Source: Clostridiales bacterium (GTDB lineage Bacteria; Bacillota; Clostridia; Oscillospirales; CAG-272). From it: a stretch of 44,519 bases of DNA. The notes under the pieces are model-generated. The model was not told the DNA's origin, made no database searches, and was given only the letters and a program-made list of their open reading frames with translations. Below, one piece after another: positions 15,019 to 24,670 of the stretch (its first letter is position 1; each line of letters opens with the position of its first letter). Made by a program: the position numbers and the translations under genes. The stretch covers positions 13,788-58,306 of the forward strand of contig DXYE01000004.1 of NCBI GenBank assembly GCA_019415985.1, written 5' to 3'.

Positions 15019-16521
15019 ATGTCACATTCAATATGCGCGCGTCTTTTTCTGCGCCTGCTGTTGCTGGCGCTCTCCTCCTTAATTCTTCTCTCATTCGTCT
15101 CCTGCGGTATTATCCGCATCAATTTTCCGGGAAGCGACAGCGAAACAACATCAGACAGCGCTCCGCAGGATTCACAGAAAGTACCAAGTCCAAAGCCGGA
15201 GGATATCCGCAAAGAGGCTGAGACCCTGCTCGCAGCACTCCCTTCCACGGATTTGGGCGGCGAGACGGTCATCATTGCAACGGTCAGCGCTTCGGCGTTT
15301 AAACCCGCATCCTCTAACAATGAATGGGATAATCTGCGTCTTGAGCGCAACAAAATGGTCGCAGATAAATTCAACGCCAATCTCATCTTTCTTGAATATG
15401 ATATTGAGACGCTGTACGAGGAAGCACTTGCGGCGAAGGAAACATCAACAGGCCGTTATATCGCTGATTTTTATGCAATCCCCGCCTCATGGGTCGGCCG
15501 GTTTCAAAAGGCCGGACTGATTGAGGACCTTCGCACATTGCCAAACGTGGACCTGGAAGCGCCCTATTTCCATACAGAGGCTATGGAGACTGTTTCCGCA
15601 AACGGCAGTACCTACGCAGTAATGGGGGATTTTCTTTATAATCCCGACAGCCTTTACGGCGTATATTACAACAAGGATCTGGCTGAAGCCTGCGGGCTTG
15701 TCAGTCCGTATCAGGCAATAGACGAGGGTATATGGACCTGGGATACATTTTTCAGCATGGCTTCCGAGGTGCAGACCGATGTAAACGGTAACGCCACCGA
15801 TGCCTACGGGCATGCGCTGACCGGATGGACGGACGAGAATTTGGAATCTCTGCTGCTTGCATCCTCCGGGCTGAAGCTTGTAGAATCCGGCAAGGATCAA
15901 ACCCCGGTGCTTTCCGATGATACAGACGGTATGCAGCTTCTAGCCGATGTGATGCGCACAGTCCTATACGACAGCAGCGCATCCGCTGTCCCTCAAAATA
16001 TCCTCTCAACCACGCCGACAATCGGTCTTTTCTGCCAAAACAAGCTGCTCTTTCTCGTCGATACTGCCGATAAAATGTTGCAGCTCTCGGATATCAGCGT
16101 CAACTGGGGCTTTCTGCCGTTGCCGAAGGTAAGCGAGACGCAGGAATCTTATTCTACCTATGCCTCGGATCTGGCCCCGGTACTCACCGTGCCCGCTGGC
16201 TGCGCTTCTCCCGAAGTCACCGGACAGATCCTGCAGGCGCTGTTCGCAGCCTCCTATTCCTATATCGAGCAAGGATATCTCGCCGACCGTCTGGCTTACG
16301 TTGTGAGGGACGAGCGATCCCTAGACTCATTGGAAACCATCGGAGACACTGTTTATTATGATTTCAGCATTGCCTTCAGTCCGGCTTATGCAGGCTTGCG
16401 TTCTGCTACTCTTGACACACTGCACACAGCCGCCGCCTCCGGCGTAAAGGTTTCTGCATTAGCAGAGCGATATCGGGAAGCGGCGAACAGAGAGCTTGCT
16501 GAAGAATTTCCGCCCGGTTAA
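15019..16521 (+). CDS. Extracellular solute-binding lipoprotein, carbohydrate ABC transporter type
   Basis: A 500-residue lipoprotein. A signal peptide with a lipobox (SFVSC, lipidated Cys29) precedes an acidic, Ser-rich linker and a family 1 type solute-binding fold, with VYYNKDLAEACGL and GIWTWDTFFSMA as recognisable stretches. It would capture a sugar or oligosaccharide at the membrane surface. No permease or ATPase genes adjoin it, so it is an orphan whose transporter partner, if any, lies elsewhere; a sensory role is another possibility. The start at 15019 is chosen because AAGAGG lies 6 bases upstream and the signal peptide begins there. A promoter lies at 14765 and a terminator at 16587. 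Confidence 0.82.
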   Translation: MSHSICARLFLRLLLLALSSLILLSFVSCGIIRINFPGSDSETTSDSAPQDSQKVPSPKPEDIRKEAETLLAALPSTDLGGETVIIATVSASAFKPASSNNEWDNLRLERNKMVADKFNANLIFLEYDIETLYEEALAAKETSTGRYIADFYAIPASWVGRFQKAGLIEDLRTLPNVDLEAPYFHTEAMETVSANGSTYAVMGDFLYNPDSLYGVYYNKDLAEACGLVSPYQAIDEGIWTWDTFFSMASEVQTDVNGNATDAYGHALTGWTDENLESLLLASSGLKLVESGKDQTPVLSDDTDGMQLLADVMRTVLYDSSASAVPQNILSTTPTIGLFCQNKLLFLVDTADKMLQLSDISVNWGFLPLPKVSETQESYSTYASDLAPVLTVPAGCASPEVTGQILQALFAASYSYIEQGYLADRLAYVVRDERSLDSLETIGDTVYYDFSIAFSPAYAGLRSATLDTLHTAAASGVKVSALAERYREAANRELAEEFPPG

Positions 16522-16586
16522 CTGAGTTACGGAGATTCTGCGAATTCGTTTATTTCGCAGCGCATCTATTCACGGAAAACTAGACA

Positions 16587-16613
16587 GCATGCCGTTTGCT
16601 GCTTTCGGCATGC
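16587..16613 (+). terminator. Terminator after the solute-binding protein gene
   Basis: GCATGCCG (16587-16594) and CGGCATGC (16606-16613) form an 8-bp perfect stem with an 11-nt loop, followed by ATCTTTCC. The weak U-tract lowers certainty. Confidence 0.55.
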
Positions 16614-17184
16614 ATCTTTCCCCGAATTTTGACTGTTGCCAGGCGATTTACTCTTTGTATTCTTTAAATGATTGCCGGACGCCTTGAAGCAGGGGTGTAC
16701 CGTTAAAATGATAGGTCATGATGAAAGACCCGTGGAGGAACAAAGGATGGATTGACAAAACGTCGGGATGCGCAGCGACAAATAAGAGAAGAACGCTTTC
16801 TGCATTTCCATGCAGCTGCTGCCTGCGGCAGCACCGCAGACCATTATTCCCACCCAGCAGGAATTTTTTCTAAAAAGGCTGTGGTTGAAGATGAAACAGC
16901 AGACAAAAATAAACCGCGCCGGAAAAGTCGTCCCCGCATATTTTAACGCTTTATGTTCTCTCGCTTTTCCAGGCAATGATAAAGTTTTAAAACTATGAAT
17001 TTTAAAATCTATGAAAGAGAATGAAAGCGGTAAATCGGTCAACAGGCCAAACGTTCCGTATCGTTCCATAGAATAGATATGTCTATTGTTTTCCCGCCGT
17101 CCGCTGCAGGTCCGTATCAGGGATGCAGCCGTAATGGCAAACGCTGCGGTATTCACTCACAGGATCAGAAAGGACCTTGCACTT
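16614..17184. other. Intergenic stretch, no confident gene
   Basis: About 570 bases. A frame starting with TTG 16752 follows AAAGGATGGA, and another starts at ATG 16810, but both are Arg/Lys-rich without recognisable features and I do not call them. A GCTGCC-TGC-GGCAGC hairpin lies near 16820-16840. AT-rich sequence around 16980-17020 may hold the promoter of the nuclease gene. Confidence 0.35.
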
Positions 17185-18312
17185 ATGCTTAAAATTCTGC
17201 ACTGCGCCGATGTTCATCTCGATGCCCCCTTTTCGCTTCGAAACCCGGAACTCTCGGAAATCAGACGAAACGAGCTGCGCGGAGCATTTGCATCTATGTT
17301 TCTGCGGGTCAAACAATGGAACATCGACCTTGTGTTGATCGCAGGGGATTTGTTCGACCATGCTTCCGTACTGCCCGAAACCGTAAAAATGCTGAAACGG
17401 GAGTTCGCTTCTATCCCCGACTGCCGCTTTGTCATTTCTCCGGGCAATCACGATCCGTATACGCCGTATTCTAAATATGCGACAGAAGAATTCCCCGACA
17501 ATGTCTACATTTTCCGCGAGGAAACCCCCTCCTGCTTCCAGTTTGACGATATTGGCGCCACCGTATGCGGATACGCCTTTCACGGCCAGTCCCTCCCCTA
17601 TTCTCCTCTTGAAAGCTATTCCTTTCCGTTAGACGGTAACATACGTCTGCTCTGCGCCCACGCAGATCTCCGGAATACAGAGTCCTCCTATGCCCCCCTA
17701 AAGCGCGAAACGCTTGAACGCCTGAAAATTGATTATGCAGCCTTGGGTCACGTACACAACTTTGAAGGAATCCAGCGGTCGGGCAGCACGTATTACGGAT
17801 ACGCCGGCTGCTTTGAGGGCCGCGGCTTCGACGAACCCGGACTCAAGGGTGCGGTATATGCGGAACTAACGCGGCGTGCAGATCAAACGATCAGCGCAAA
17901 TATCAAACGCATTCGCTTTTCTAAAAAGCATTATGAAAACGACACGCTTGACATCAGCGGGTGCAGTGACCCTGCAGAAGCTGCTGCCAAAATACGGGAA
18001 CACATTCATCTCCAAAAGTATGATGAGGATACCGCGCTTCGCATCACCCTAAAAGGTAATGTTTCTCCGGCGCTTGTCCTTCGCCGTGATGCGATTGCGG
18101 CTCAGCTTCCGGCACTTATGCAATTCGAGCTTGAGGATCAGACTCGCCCCGAGATCGGTCTCAGAAGCCTTGAGGAAGATCCCACCATTCGCGGCGCGTA
18201 TTATGGCGCTCTAAAAGAAAAGCTGCTCTACGGCAATGAGGAGGAAAAGGAAATTGCTCAATTGGCGCTTCGGCTCGGTTTGTCCGTGCTTGAGGGTGGC
18301 AGCGCGCTTTAA
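17185..18312 (+). CDS. YhaO/SbcD-like metallophosphoesterase (DNA repair exonuclease subunit)
   Basis: A 375-residue calcineurin-like phosphoesterase. All metal-site motifs are present in order: D-x-H (Asp9, His11 in CADVHLD), GD (Asp55 in AGDLFD), GNHD (87-90), then LCAHADL and ALGHVHNF with the distal histidines. It is predicted to be a Mn2+-dependent nuclease that works with the ATPase encoded next (YhaO/YhaN pair in Bacillus, distant relatives of SbcD/SbcC). The start at 17185 has AAAGGA 10 bases upstream; upstream in-frame sequence does not match the family. Opening of DNA ends or hairpins is the expected role, which is notable given the long palindromes in this window. Confidence 0.88.
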   Translation: MLKILHCADVHLDAPFSLRNPELSEIRRNELRGAFASMFLRVKQWNIDLVLIAGDLFDHASVLPETVKMLKREFASIPDCRFVISPGNHDPYTPYSKYATEEFPDNVYIFREETPSCFQFDDIGATVCGYAFHGQSLPYSPLESYSFPLDGNIRLLCAHADLRNTESSYAPLKRETLERLKIDYAALGHVHNFEGIQRSGSTYYGYAGCFEGRGFDEPGLKGAVYAELTRRADQTISANIKRIRFSKKHYENDTLDISGCSDPAEAAAKIREHIHLQKYDEDTALRITLKGNVSPALVLRRDAIAAQLPALMQFELEDQTRPEIGLRSLEEDPTIRGAYYGALKEKLLYGNEEEKEIAQLALRLGLSVLEGGSAL

Positions 18313-18511
18313 ATACAAAGGAGGACACGGCTGGCGCGCTTTGATTCCTCAGATTCCGCCTCAGCCCTGCCGGGTCAAACAAGTTTCATTCAAATATGAT
18401 TTCAATGCGGGAAGATACAAAGCAGGCGCTTTCCGCGGGTATGACCTGACAAAATAGGAGCAACTGTCCCCATGTATCGAAATCAAATACGGGAGAAAGG
18501 CTGGCAAAACC
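18313..18511. other. Gap with an unused strong ribosome binding site
   Basis: AAAGGAGG (18317-18324) follows the nuclease stop codon by only a few bases, yet no ATG frame starts after it. A 38-codon frame from TTG 18341 is possible (spacing 16) but has no recognisable content. AGGAGG can also pair with downstream CCTC. Confidence 0.3.
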
Positions 18512-20845
18512 ATGACCGTCGACAGCATTACCATTAAAAGTTTCGGCATGATCGAGGATAAAACCTTCATCTTCGGCGCCGGTCTTAATATTATTGAAGG
18601 CGATAACGAAACCGGAAAATCTACCATCTGCGCTTTTTTGCAGTTTATTTTTTACGGATTTTCCGCCCGCTCAGGCGAACGGGAGCATTGGCTTTCCCCA
18701 ACCCGCAGCATGGCGGCAGGAAGTATGGACTGCCATACGGCTTCCGGTGAAGCGTTGCGTATCGAGCGGGTGGTTCGCCCGGTTTCGGACGTATCCGATG
18801 TCTCAAAAAGAGCGCCTTCCTTTAGGGAGAGTGTGCGCATCACAGACCTGAATACCCGTGAACAGGTTTATGAGGGAAGAAATCCCGGAGAACTTCTGTT
18901 TGGTGTATCGGCTGATGTATTTTCCAGCACGGCTTTTGTCCGTCAGCTTGGAAACAAGCAGATCGGCGACAAGAGCGTAAAGGAAGCGATCGAAAATATC
19001 CTGCTCTCTGCCGATGAATCCGTCAGTACACAGCGCGCTTTAAAAAAACTCGACGAGGCGCGTGTTTTCTATCTGCATAAGAATAAAAAGGGCGGAAGGA
19101 TATATGATCTGGAAACGGAGCGTGAGCAATTGGAGAAGCGGATTACGGCAGCGGAGCAGCAGTCGGTCCATCTCTCAGAAATAACCGCCTCCATTCGGAA
19201 GCTCGATGCTGACCGGCAGGAAAAGCTATGCCGCGCGGAGCACCTTCAGCGTATGCGGGATACATACGATGAATATACGCTTTATCAGCAAAGCGAGGGG
19301 CTTACCGGCTTAAATAGGAAGGCGGAAGCGGCTGACAACCGGGCGCGTCAGATACAGGAGACGCTGTCTCACGGCGGATACACGCCGGACGACGCCTATG
19401 CGGCACAGCTCCGTCAATACAGCTTGGATATCAGACGAACAGAGAGCGACGAGCAGCGCTGGCTCGAAGAGATACACCGCCTGGAGGTCTCCGAACGTCA
19501 GGACAATCTGAGGCAGGACCTGCTGCAAAAGCTGGAGAGTTGCGGAGGAAGCAGCACGCTCAGGACAACGCTGTCGGGACATCACACCAAGCGTCTGACC
19601 TTTACCCTGTGCGGTGTTCTGTTTTTGATTCTCGCCTGTCTATCCGCTTTTCTCACCTTTGTTCTCCATATGACAAGAAATAGCGTTGGAAACGTAAGCT
19701 GGACCGTCATCGTCTCTTTCGTCCTGGCCGCTGCCGGCGTTTTTTTCCTGATCAATCGATCGAAGCAAAGCAGGGCGATTCTGGATATTCTGGAAACGTT
19801 CTCCTGCGGCACAGAGAACGAGTTGGAGTTGTTCTTTGAAGAGGCCTCCATAAACGGGGAACGGATCAGACGTTACGAGGAATCAAGACAGAGCTTCCGC
19901 AAAAAAATAGAGGAATGCGTCTCCGAACGCAAGCGACTCACCGAGGAAGCCGCAGGACATCTCAACCTGCTGCAGCCGCCGGAAGGAGAACCCGTATCGT
20001 CAGATAGTCTGACGGCAGACAGAATCGAGAGCCTGGCGGACAGAATCAGCCAGGCCCTCAGAGAAATCAAACAGTTGCATGCGGAATCTGCGCAATACAG
20101 AGAAACCTGCCAAACGCTGAAGGAAACCATGCATTACTCAGCCGAGGAGGAAAAGGCGCTCAAGGACGCCTTTCAGGAGCTTTTCGAAGGTAAGAGCTAT
20201 GCAGAAATTGATATCGAACGAATCCGGCGGGAATTGGACTTTTGCCGGACCTCCAGCCGGCAGCTTGGCGATCAAATCCTGAATAAAAGAGAAGAGGAAG
20301 CCAAAATTGGTATTTCGCTGGAAGATACAGACCTGCTCAAGCGGCTTTACAAGGATACGGAAGAAGAACTGGCTGCGAGCAGGAAACGGTACCGTGCATG
20401 CCTTTTGGCGCTGGAAAAGCTGGCGGAAGCCTCTGAAAATCTCAGAAAAACAGTAGCGCCGCGCCTGTCGAGGCAAGCCGGCAGCTTGGCGGACACCATG
20501 ACCAACGGAAAATATCGAGCCGTAAAAGTTGATGCCGCCCTGGATTTCACGTGCTTCGATGGTGAGCGGTATTATCAGCCTGAACAGCTGAGCGCCGGTA
20601 CGCAGGACATCATGTATTTGAGTCTACGAATGGCTCTGGCATCGGTGCTTTTCAGGCGCGAAAGCGTCCCTCTTATTTTCGATGAAAGCTTTGCTCACAT
20701 CGATGACCGCAGAATTAAAAGCATCTTGCATTTGCTTACGAATTCAGCGGGTGAACAAAATCAAATACTCATCTTCACCTGTCATCAAAGAGAAGCCCAG
20801 GCCGCAGAACTCACAAGAAAAGTAACCGTACTGAAATTACAGTAA
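18512..20845 (+). CDS. YhaN-like SMC/Rad50-type AAA ATPase
   Basis: A 777-residue ATPase built like SbcC/Rad50. It has a Walker A motif GDNETGKST at residues 30-38, a long Glu/Lys/Arg-rich coiled coil, an ABC signature LSAGTQ at about 693-698, a Walker B LIFDE at about 721-725, and a His switch in TCHQ. Two hydrophobic segments (about residues 365-388 and 398-416) interrupt the coiled coil, as in the YhaN family, so the protein is probably membrane-associated. It should drive the phosphoesterase encoded just upstream. GAAAGG lies 10 bases before the ATG. The 199-base gap to its partner is wider than usual for this pair. Confidence 0.88.
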   Translation: MTVDSITIKSFGMIEDKTFIFGAGLNIIEGDNETGKSTICAFLQFIFYGFSARSGEREHWLSPTRSMAAGSMDCHTASGEALRIERVVRPVSDVSDVSKRAPSFRESVRITDLNTREQVYEGRNPGELLFGVSADVFSSTAFVRQLGNKQIGDKSVKEAIENILLSADESVSTQRALKKLDEARVFYLHKNKKGGRIYDLETEREQLEKRITAAEQQSVHLSEITASIRKLDADRQEKLCRAEHLQRMRDTYDEYTLYQQSEGLTGLNRKAEAADNRARQIQETLSHGGYTPDDAYAAQLRQYSLDIRRTESDEQRWLEEIHRLEVSERQDNLRQDLLQKLESCGGSSTLRTTLSGHHTKRLTFTLCGVLFLILACLSAFLTFVLHMTRNSVGNVSWTVIVSFVLAAAGVFFLINRSKQSRAILDILETFSCGTENELELFFEEASINGERIRRYEESRQSFRKKIEECVSERKRLTEEAAGHLNLLQPPEGEPVSSDSLTADRIESLADRISQALREIKQLHAESAQYRETCQTLKETMHYSAEEEKALKDAFQELFEGKSYAEIDIERIRRELDFCRTSSRQLGDQILNKREEEAKIGISLEDTDLLKRLYKDTEEELAASRKRYRACLLALEKLAEASENLRKTVAPRLSRQAGSLADTMTNGKYRAVKVDAALDFTCFDGERYYQPEQLSAGTQDIMYLSLRMALASVLFRRESVPLIFDESFAHIDDRRIKSILHLLTNSAGEQNQILIFTCHQREAQAAELTRKVTVLKLQ

Positions 20846-21055
20846 ACGCTTTTGTATATGACCGGCACGGCGAATCGGATGAACGCATGCCTCCTACAAA
20901 AACGTGTCTCAGGCTTCCGCTGTGCCCTGGTCATTTCATCCGCTGCTGAAGCGTGTATCTGCAGACAAGTATTTTGCGGTACAAAAATTCCTTTTCTCCT
21001 GTTTTTGCAGGCAAAGCGGCCATAAAGCACCAAAAATTTGAAGGGGTATCTAATT

Positions 21056-22537
21056 ATGTCAAATTTATCCATGCTGGCTATTGATTTGGGAGCATCCAGC
21101 GGACGCGGGATCATCGGTTCGTACGACGGCTCCTCTCTGTCCCTTACCGAAATACACCGTTTTCCGAACGATCCTGTAACCATATACGGTACAATTTATT
21201 GGGATATCCTCCGAATTTTTCATGAAATAAAAAGGACAATAGGCAAATGCGCGCAAAATAAACACGATTTAAAAAGCATGGGTATCGATACCTGGGGGGT
21301 AGATTACGGACTTTTGGATGCACAGGGGCGGCTTCTGTCAAACCCCGTACATTACCGCGATTCCAGAACATCCTCCATGCAGCGTTATGCGCTTTCCCTT
21401 CTGACGCGCGAGCAGATCTATGCCCGAACAGGACTGCAATTTATGGACTTCAACACGCTGTTTCAGCTTTTGGCTGAAAAGCAGTCGAATTCAGCCGCCT
21501 GGCAGCTAGCGCGTCATCTCCTTTTTACGCCTGATCTCCTCAATTATTTTCTTACCGGAGAGAAATGTACGGAATACACCATAGCTTCCACCAGTCAGTT
21601 GCTCGACGCCTCCGAGCGGACATGGGCGGACGACATATTCGGCGCGTTTGACCTACCCCGAGAATGGTTCGGAGAAATCATGGAACCCGGCACCGTCGTA
21701 GGGCCCCTGCTCCCCCAGCTTCAGGAGGAAACCGGACCTCTTCAGGCCGATGTGATCGCGGTAGCCTCTCACGATACGGCCAGCGCAGTGGCGGCTGTCC
21801 CCGCGGCTGATGAAAATTTTATTTTTATTAGCTGTGGTACCTGGGCTCTGTTCGGCGCCGAGCTGAAAAGCCCCCTGCTTTCAGCAGAAGCATTGAAATT
21901 TGAGTTTTCAAACGAAGGAAGCTGCAGCGGCATCCAGTTTTTAAGAAATATCATGGGCCTGTGGTTGCTACAGGAATCCAAACGGCAATGGGAACGGGAG
22001 GGAAAACGGTATTCCTATGACGAGCTTTCGTGTCTGGCGGAGAAAGCTGCGCCCTTTCGCTCCTTGATCAATCCGGAGGATCCTGTTTTCAGCGCCCCCG
22101 GCGATCTTCCCTCAAGAATCCGCCGTTATTGTAAGCAAACAGAACAGCCGATCCCGGAAGATATAGGAGCGATCGTACGCTGCATCTTTGAAAGTCTTGC
22201 GCTGTGCTTCCGGCGCGCAGCCGATGGCCTCAGACAATTGAAGGGTGGAGGAGCATCGTGTATACATATAGTAGGCGGGGGAGCGCGTGAAGCCATGCTG
22301 TGCCAATTTACGGCAGATGCCTGCAATCTGCCGGTTTATGCCGGTCCCGTCGAGGCGACAGCCATAGGTAATATAGCCGTCCAGGCGATGGCGGCAGGAG
22401 AGTTAGCCGGTTTGCATGAAGCCCGAGAGCTAATCAAACGCTCCTTCTCTGTTGCAGCCTATACACCTGTCCCGCTGCGTTCAGCATGGGAGGATGCATA
22501 CGGGAAATTTCTTGAAGTATCAGCGCATAAAGGATGA
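21056..22537 (+). CDS. rhaB: Rhamnulokinase
   Basis: A 493-residue FGGY-family sugar kinase that phosphorylates L-rhamnulose to rhamnulose 1-phosphate. The N-terminal ATP site reads AIDLGASSGRG (about 8-18). Next come GIDTWGVDYGLLD and PVHYRDSRT, both typical of RhaB, then the C-terminal HIVGGGAREAMLCQFTADA with the adenosine motif. No rhamnose isomerase, aldolase, mutarotase or transporter gene is adjacent, so it stands alone; another deoxy-sugar ketose is conceivable. GAAGGGG lies 9 bases before the ATG at 21056, which is preferred over an earlier in-frame ATG at 21038. Confidence 0.9.
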   Translation: MSNLSMLAIDLGASSGRGIIGSYDGSSLSLTEIHRFPNDPVTIYGTIYWDILRIFHEIKRTIGKCAQNKHDLKSMGIDTWGVDYGLLDAQGRLLSNPVHYRDSRTSSMQRYALSLLTREQIYARTGLQFMDFNTLFQLLAEKQSNSAAWQLARHLLFTPDLLNYFLTGEKCTEYTIASTSQLLDASERTWADDIFGAFDLPREWFGEIMEPGTVVGPLLPQLQEETGPLQADVIAVASHDTASAVAAVPAADENFIFISCGTWALFGAELKSPLLSAEALKFEFSNEGSCSGIQFLRNIMGLWLLQESKRQWEREGKRYSYDELSCLAEKAAPFRSLINPEDPVFSAPGDLPSRIRRYCKQTEQPIPEDIGAIVRCIFESLALCFRRAADGLRQLKGGGASCIHIVGGGAREAMLCQFTADACNLPVYAGPVEATAIGNIAVQAMAAGELAGLHEARELIKRSFSVAAYTPVPLRSAWEDAYGKFLEVSAHKG

Positions 22538-22629
22538 TCCCGGCAGATGGCGGAAAAGAAGCTGTGGCAGAACAGCGGTAGGTTGATTTATGAAGGAGGT
22601 CAAAAGGCAGCTTCTGCTTCACATGCGTC

Positions 22630-23400
22630 ATGAGATCCTTTAATCCCGAACAGTTTCTTGAAATATGTAAAAAAAACGCCCTTATGCCGAAGCAGAGGCA
22701 AACAATCGGCACGCTGAGAGAAAAAACGCTCCATGCTGTTTTAAAACAGTATTATGAGCCTTTTTCCGCCATGCATGAAGTGAAAATCGGCAAATACATA
22801 GCTGATATTATCAATGAGGATGGCGTTCTCGAAATTCAGACCGGCAGCTTTACCAGCCTGCAAAAAAAACTGGATTGTTTTTTGACCGTTACAAATGTGA
22901 CCATTGTATGCCCGGTGGTCCGCTGCAAATGGCTTGTATGGGTCGAACCCGAAACCGGAGATCTGGTATCCAGACGAAAATCGCCCAAAACAGGAGCGGC
23001 TTTTGATGTCTGTTATCAGCTATGCAGCATTCTTCCCTATTTAACAAATCCCAAACTGACCGTTTGTCTACCGCTTGTGGATATCGAGGAATACAGAATG
23101 TTATGCGGGTGGGATCAAAGTAAAAAACGCGGCTCCCGTCGCATAGAGCGTATTCCTCTGAGCTTAGCCGCCGAATATCGCTTGAATTCCCGTGAAGATT
23201 ACCGCCGGCTTCTTCCCCTCTCAGCAATGGAGCCCTTTACCTCAGCAACGCTGGCACGACTTTTAAATCGATCCCTTAAGCGAACCAGACCCGTGATCAA
23301 GGTTTTAGAAACAGTGGGCGTTATCAAACGCCGGGGAAAGTCCGGCAGGCATATACTTTACGAAATAAATTGTACCGCCGATACAGAGAATCTTTGCTGA
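22630..23400 (+). CDS. Uncharacterised protein with nuclease-like core and C-terminal winged helix
   Basis: A 256-residue protein of unknown function. Residues about 27-82 contain E31, D59, E68-x-Q70 and K79/K80 spaced like a PD-(D/E)XK nuclease fold (IADI, a loop, VLEIQT), preceded by a basic helix. The C-terminal part (about 195-250) looks like a winged helix (TSATLARLLNRSLKRTRPVIKVLETVGVI). Homologues with the same architecture occur in Clostridia as far as I recall, but I know of no function. AAGGAGG lies 30 bases upstream of the ATG, with an imperfect small hairpin between. No mobile or defence gene is nearby. DNA repair or regulation would be guesses. Confidence 0.7.
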   Translation: MRSFNPEQFLEICKKNALMPKQRQTIGTLREKTLHAVLKQYYEPFSAMHEVKIGKYIADIINEDGVLEIQTGSFTSLQKKLDCFLTVTNVTIVCPVVRCKWLVWVEPETGDLVSRRKSPKTGAAFDVCYQLCSILPYLTNPKLTVCLPLVDIEEYRMLCGWDQSKKRGSRRIERIPLSLAAEYRLNSREDYRRLLPLSAMEPFTSATLARLLNRSLKRTRPVIKVLETVGVIKRRGKSGRHILYEINCTADTENLC

Positions 23401-23466
23401 ACCTCCTCGATCCGGGTCCCGCATGCATGGCATACGATGGCTGCGTAGTCTGCGAAGCGATGACAG

Positions 23467-23502
23467 GGGTGGGCGCGGGATCCATGGATCCCGCGCCCAC
23501 CC
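23467..23502. terminator. 36-bp perfect palindrome between convergent genes
   Basis: Bases 23467-23484 are the exact reverse complement of 23485-23502, with no spacer. The sequence is GC-rich and centred on GGATCCATGGATCC. It is followed by GTTATCTCTTTTTC on the plus strand, so it could end transcription of the gene at 22630; mutY converges from the other side. Confidence 0.65.
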
Positions 23503-23608
23503 GTTATCTCTTTTTCTTGATTTAGGCGATTTCTCTTCTTTGCTTGTGTCATTTTTTATTTACACAAAACATACTATTAGAATACGACACACTGGAAATA
23601 TTTTTGGG

Positions 23609-24670
23609 TTATAACTGTTTTCTGTAAAAGCCAAACGCTGAGGGGATTGCAAAATCAGATAGAAGCGTCTCGCGGGCTGCCCATACAAAATCTGTATTTC
23701 GGGTTGTACATTCCACGAGATATCCCTGCATATGCCATTCCAAATGCGTAAATACGTGCTTGCTTCTGCCGATATCCGTGACGGTAACAGGAGACAAAGC
23801 CCGCATTTTTTCCATGACCTCTTCCCTTATCAATACCTCTTCAAAGGTGGGAAACTCCCACAGACCGCCAAGCAATCCCTGCTTCGGTCTCTGTCTGACT
23901 GCGTATAAATTTTTATATCTTAGTAGCAGGACTGTTTTTTCGACACACGTTCTTGTTTGACGTTTGCTTTTCACGGGCAGTTCTCCTGTCAAATCCAACG
24001 CAGACGCCCGGCAAAGGAAAGCGACCGGACAAGCCTCACAGTGCGGACGTCCGTTCGGAATACAAACCGTTGCACCTAATTCCATGAGGGACTGCGTATA
24101 GGACGCGCAGTCTCCCCGCGGATAAAGGGGTCTCAGCGCCGCTGCCGCCATGTTCCTGACATGGGGAGATGAGACATCGCTCCTATCCCCCGTAATACGG
24201 GTTATGACCCGCATGACATTGCCATCCACCGCCGGCTCCGGCTGCTGGAACGCAATGGACGCGATGGCTCCTGCGGTATACGGACCAATACCCGGCAATT
24301 TACGCAGCTTTTGATAATCATCGGGCAGTGTCCCCCCATACTTTTCTACCATCTCCAGCGATGCTCTTTTCAGGTTCCGTGCACGGCTGTAATAACCGAG
24401 CCCCTCCCATAATTTTAAGAGCCGGTCATCTTCCGCCTTTGCCAATGCTGTCGGAGACGCGTATGTTTTCATAAAACGATTAAAGTACTCCACCACAGTC
24501 TCCGCCCTTGTTTGCTGAAGCATGACTTCCGAGATCCACACTGTATACGGTGTAACACACTCCCGCCACGGAAACTTCCGGGCATTTTGATGATACCAAT
24601 ATATCAGAGGAGCTGGGAGCTGTGCAAGCAGCTCAGCATATATTGAAAACGGATTATCCCTCTCGGTCAT
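23609..24670 (-). CDS. mutY: A/G-specific adenine glycosylase
   Basis: A 353-residue base-excision repair enzyme that removes adenine mispaired with 8-oxoguanine or guanine. The N-terminal helix-hairpin-helix domain shows ISEVMLQQTR with catalytic Glu48, LRKLPGIGPYTAGAI (122-136), and VDGNV with Asp149. The [4Fe-4S] cysteines are Cys203, Cys211, Cys214 and Cys220. The C-terminal Nudix-like domain that recognises 8-oxoguanine begins near TVLLLRYKNLYAVRQR and includes LGGLWEFP. Length is typical. GGAAGTGAAG lies shortly before the ATG. Single gene, convergent with the gene at 22630. Confidence 0.95.
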   Translation of the reverse strand: MTERDNPFSIYAELLAQLPAPLIYWYHQNARKFPWRECVTPYTVWISEVMLQQTRAETVVEYFNRFMKTYASPTALAKAEDDRLLKLWEGLGYYSRARNLKRASLEMVEKYGGTLPDDYQKLRKLPGIGPYTAGAIASIAFQQPEPAVDGNVMRVITRITGDRSDVSSPHVRNMAAAALRPLYPRGDCASYTQSLMELGATVCIPNGRPHCEACPVAFLCRASALDLTGELPVKSKRQTRTCVEKTVLLLRYKNLYAVRQRPKQGLLGGLWEFPTFEEVLIREEVMEKMRALSPVTVTDIGRSKHVFTHLEWHMQGYLVECTTRNTDFVWAARETLLSDFAIPSAFGFYRKQL

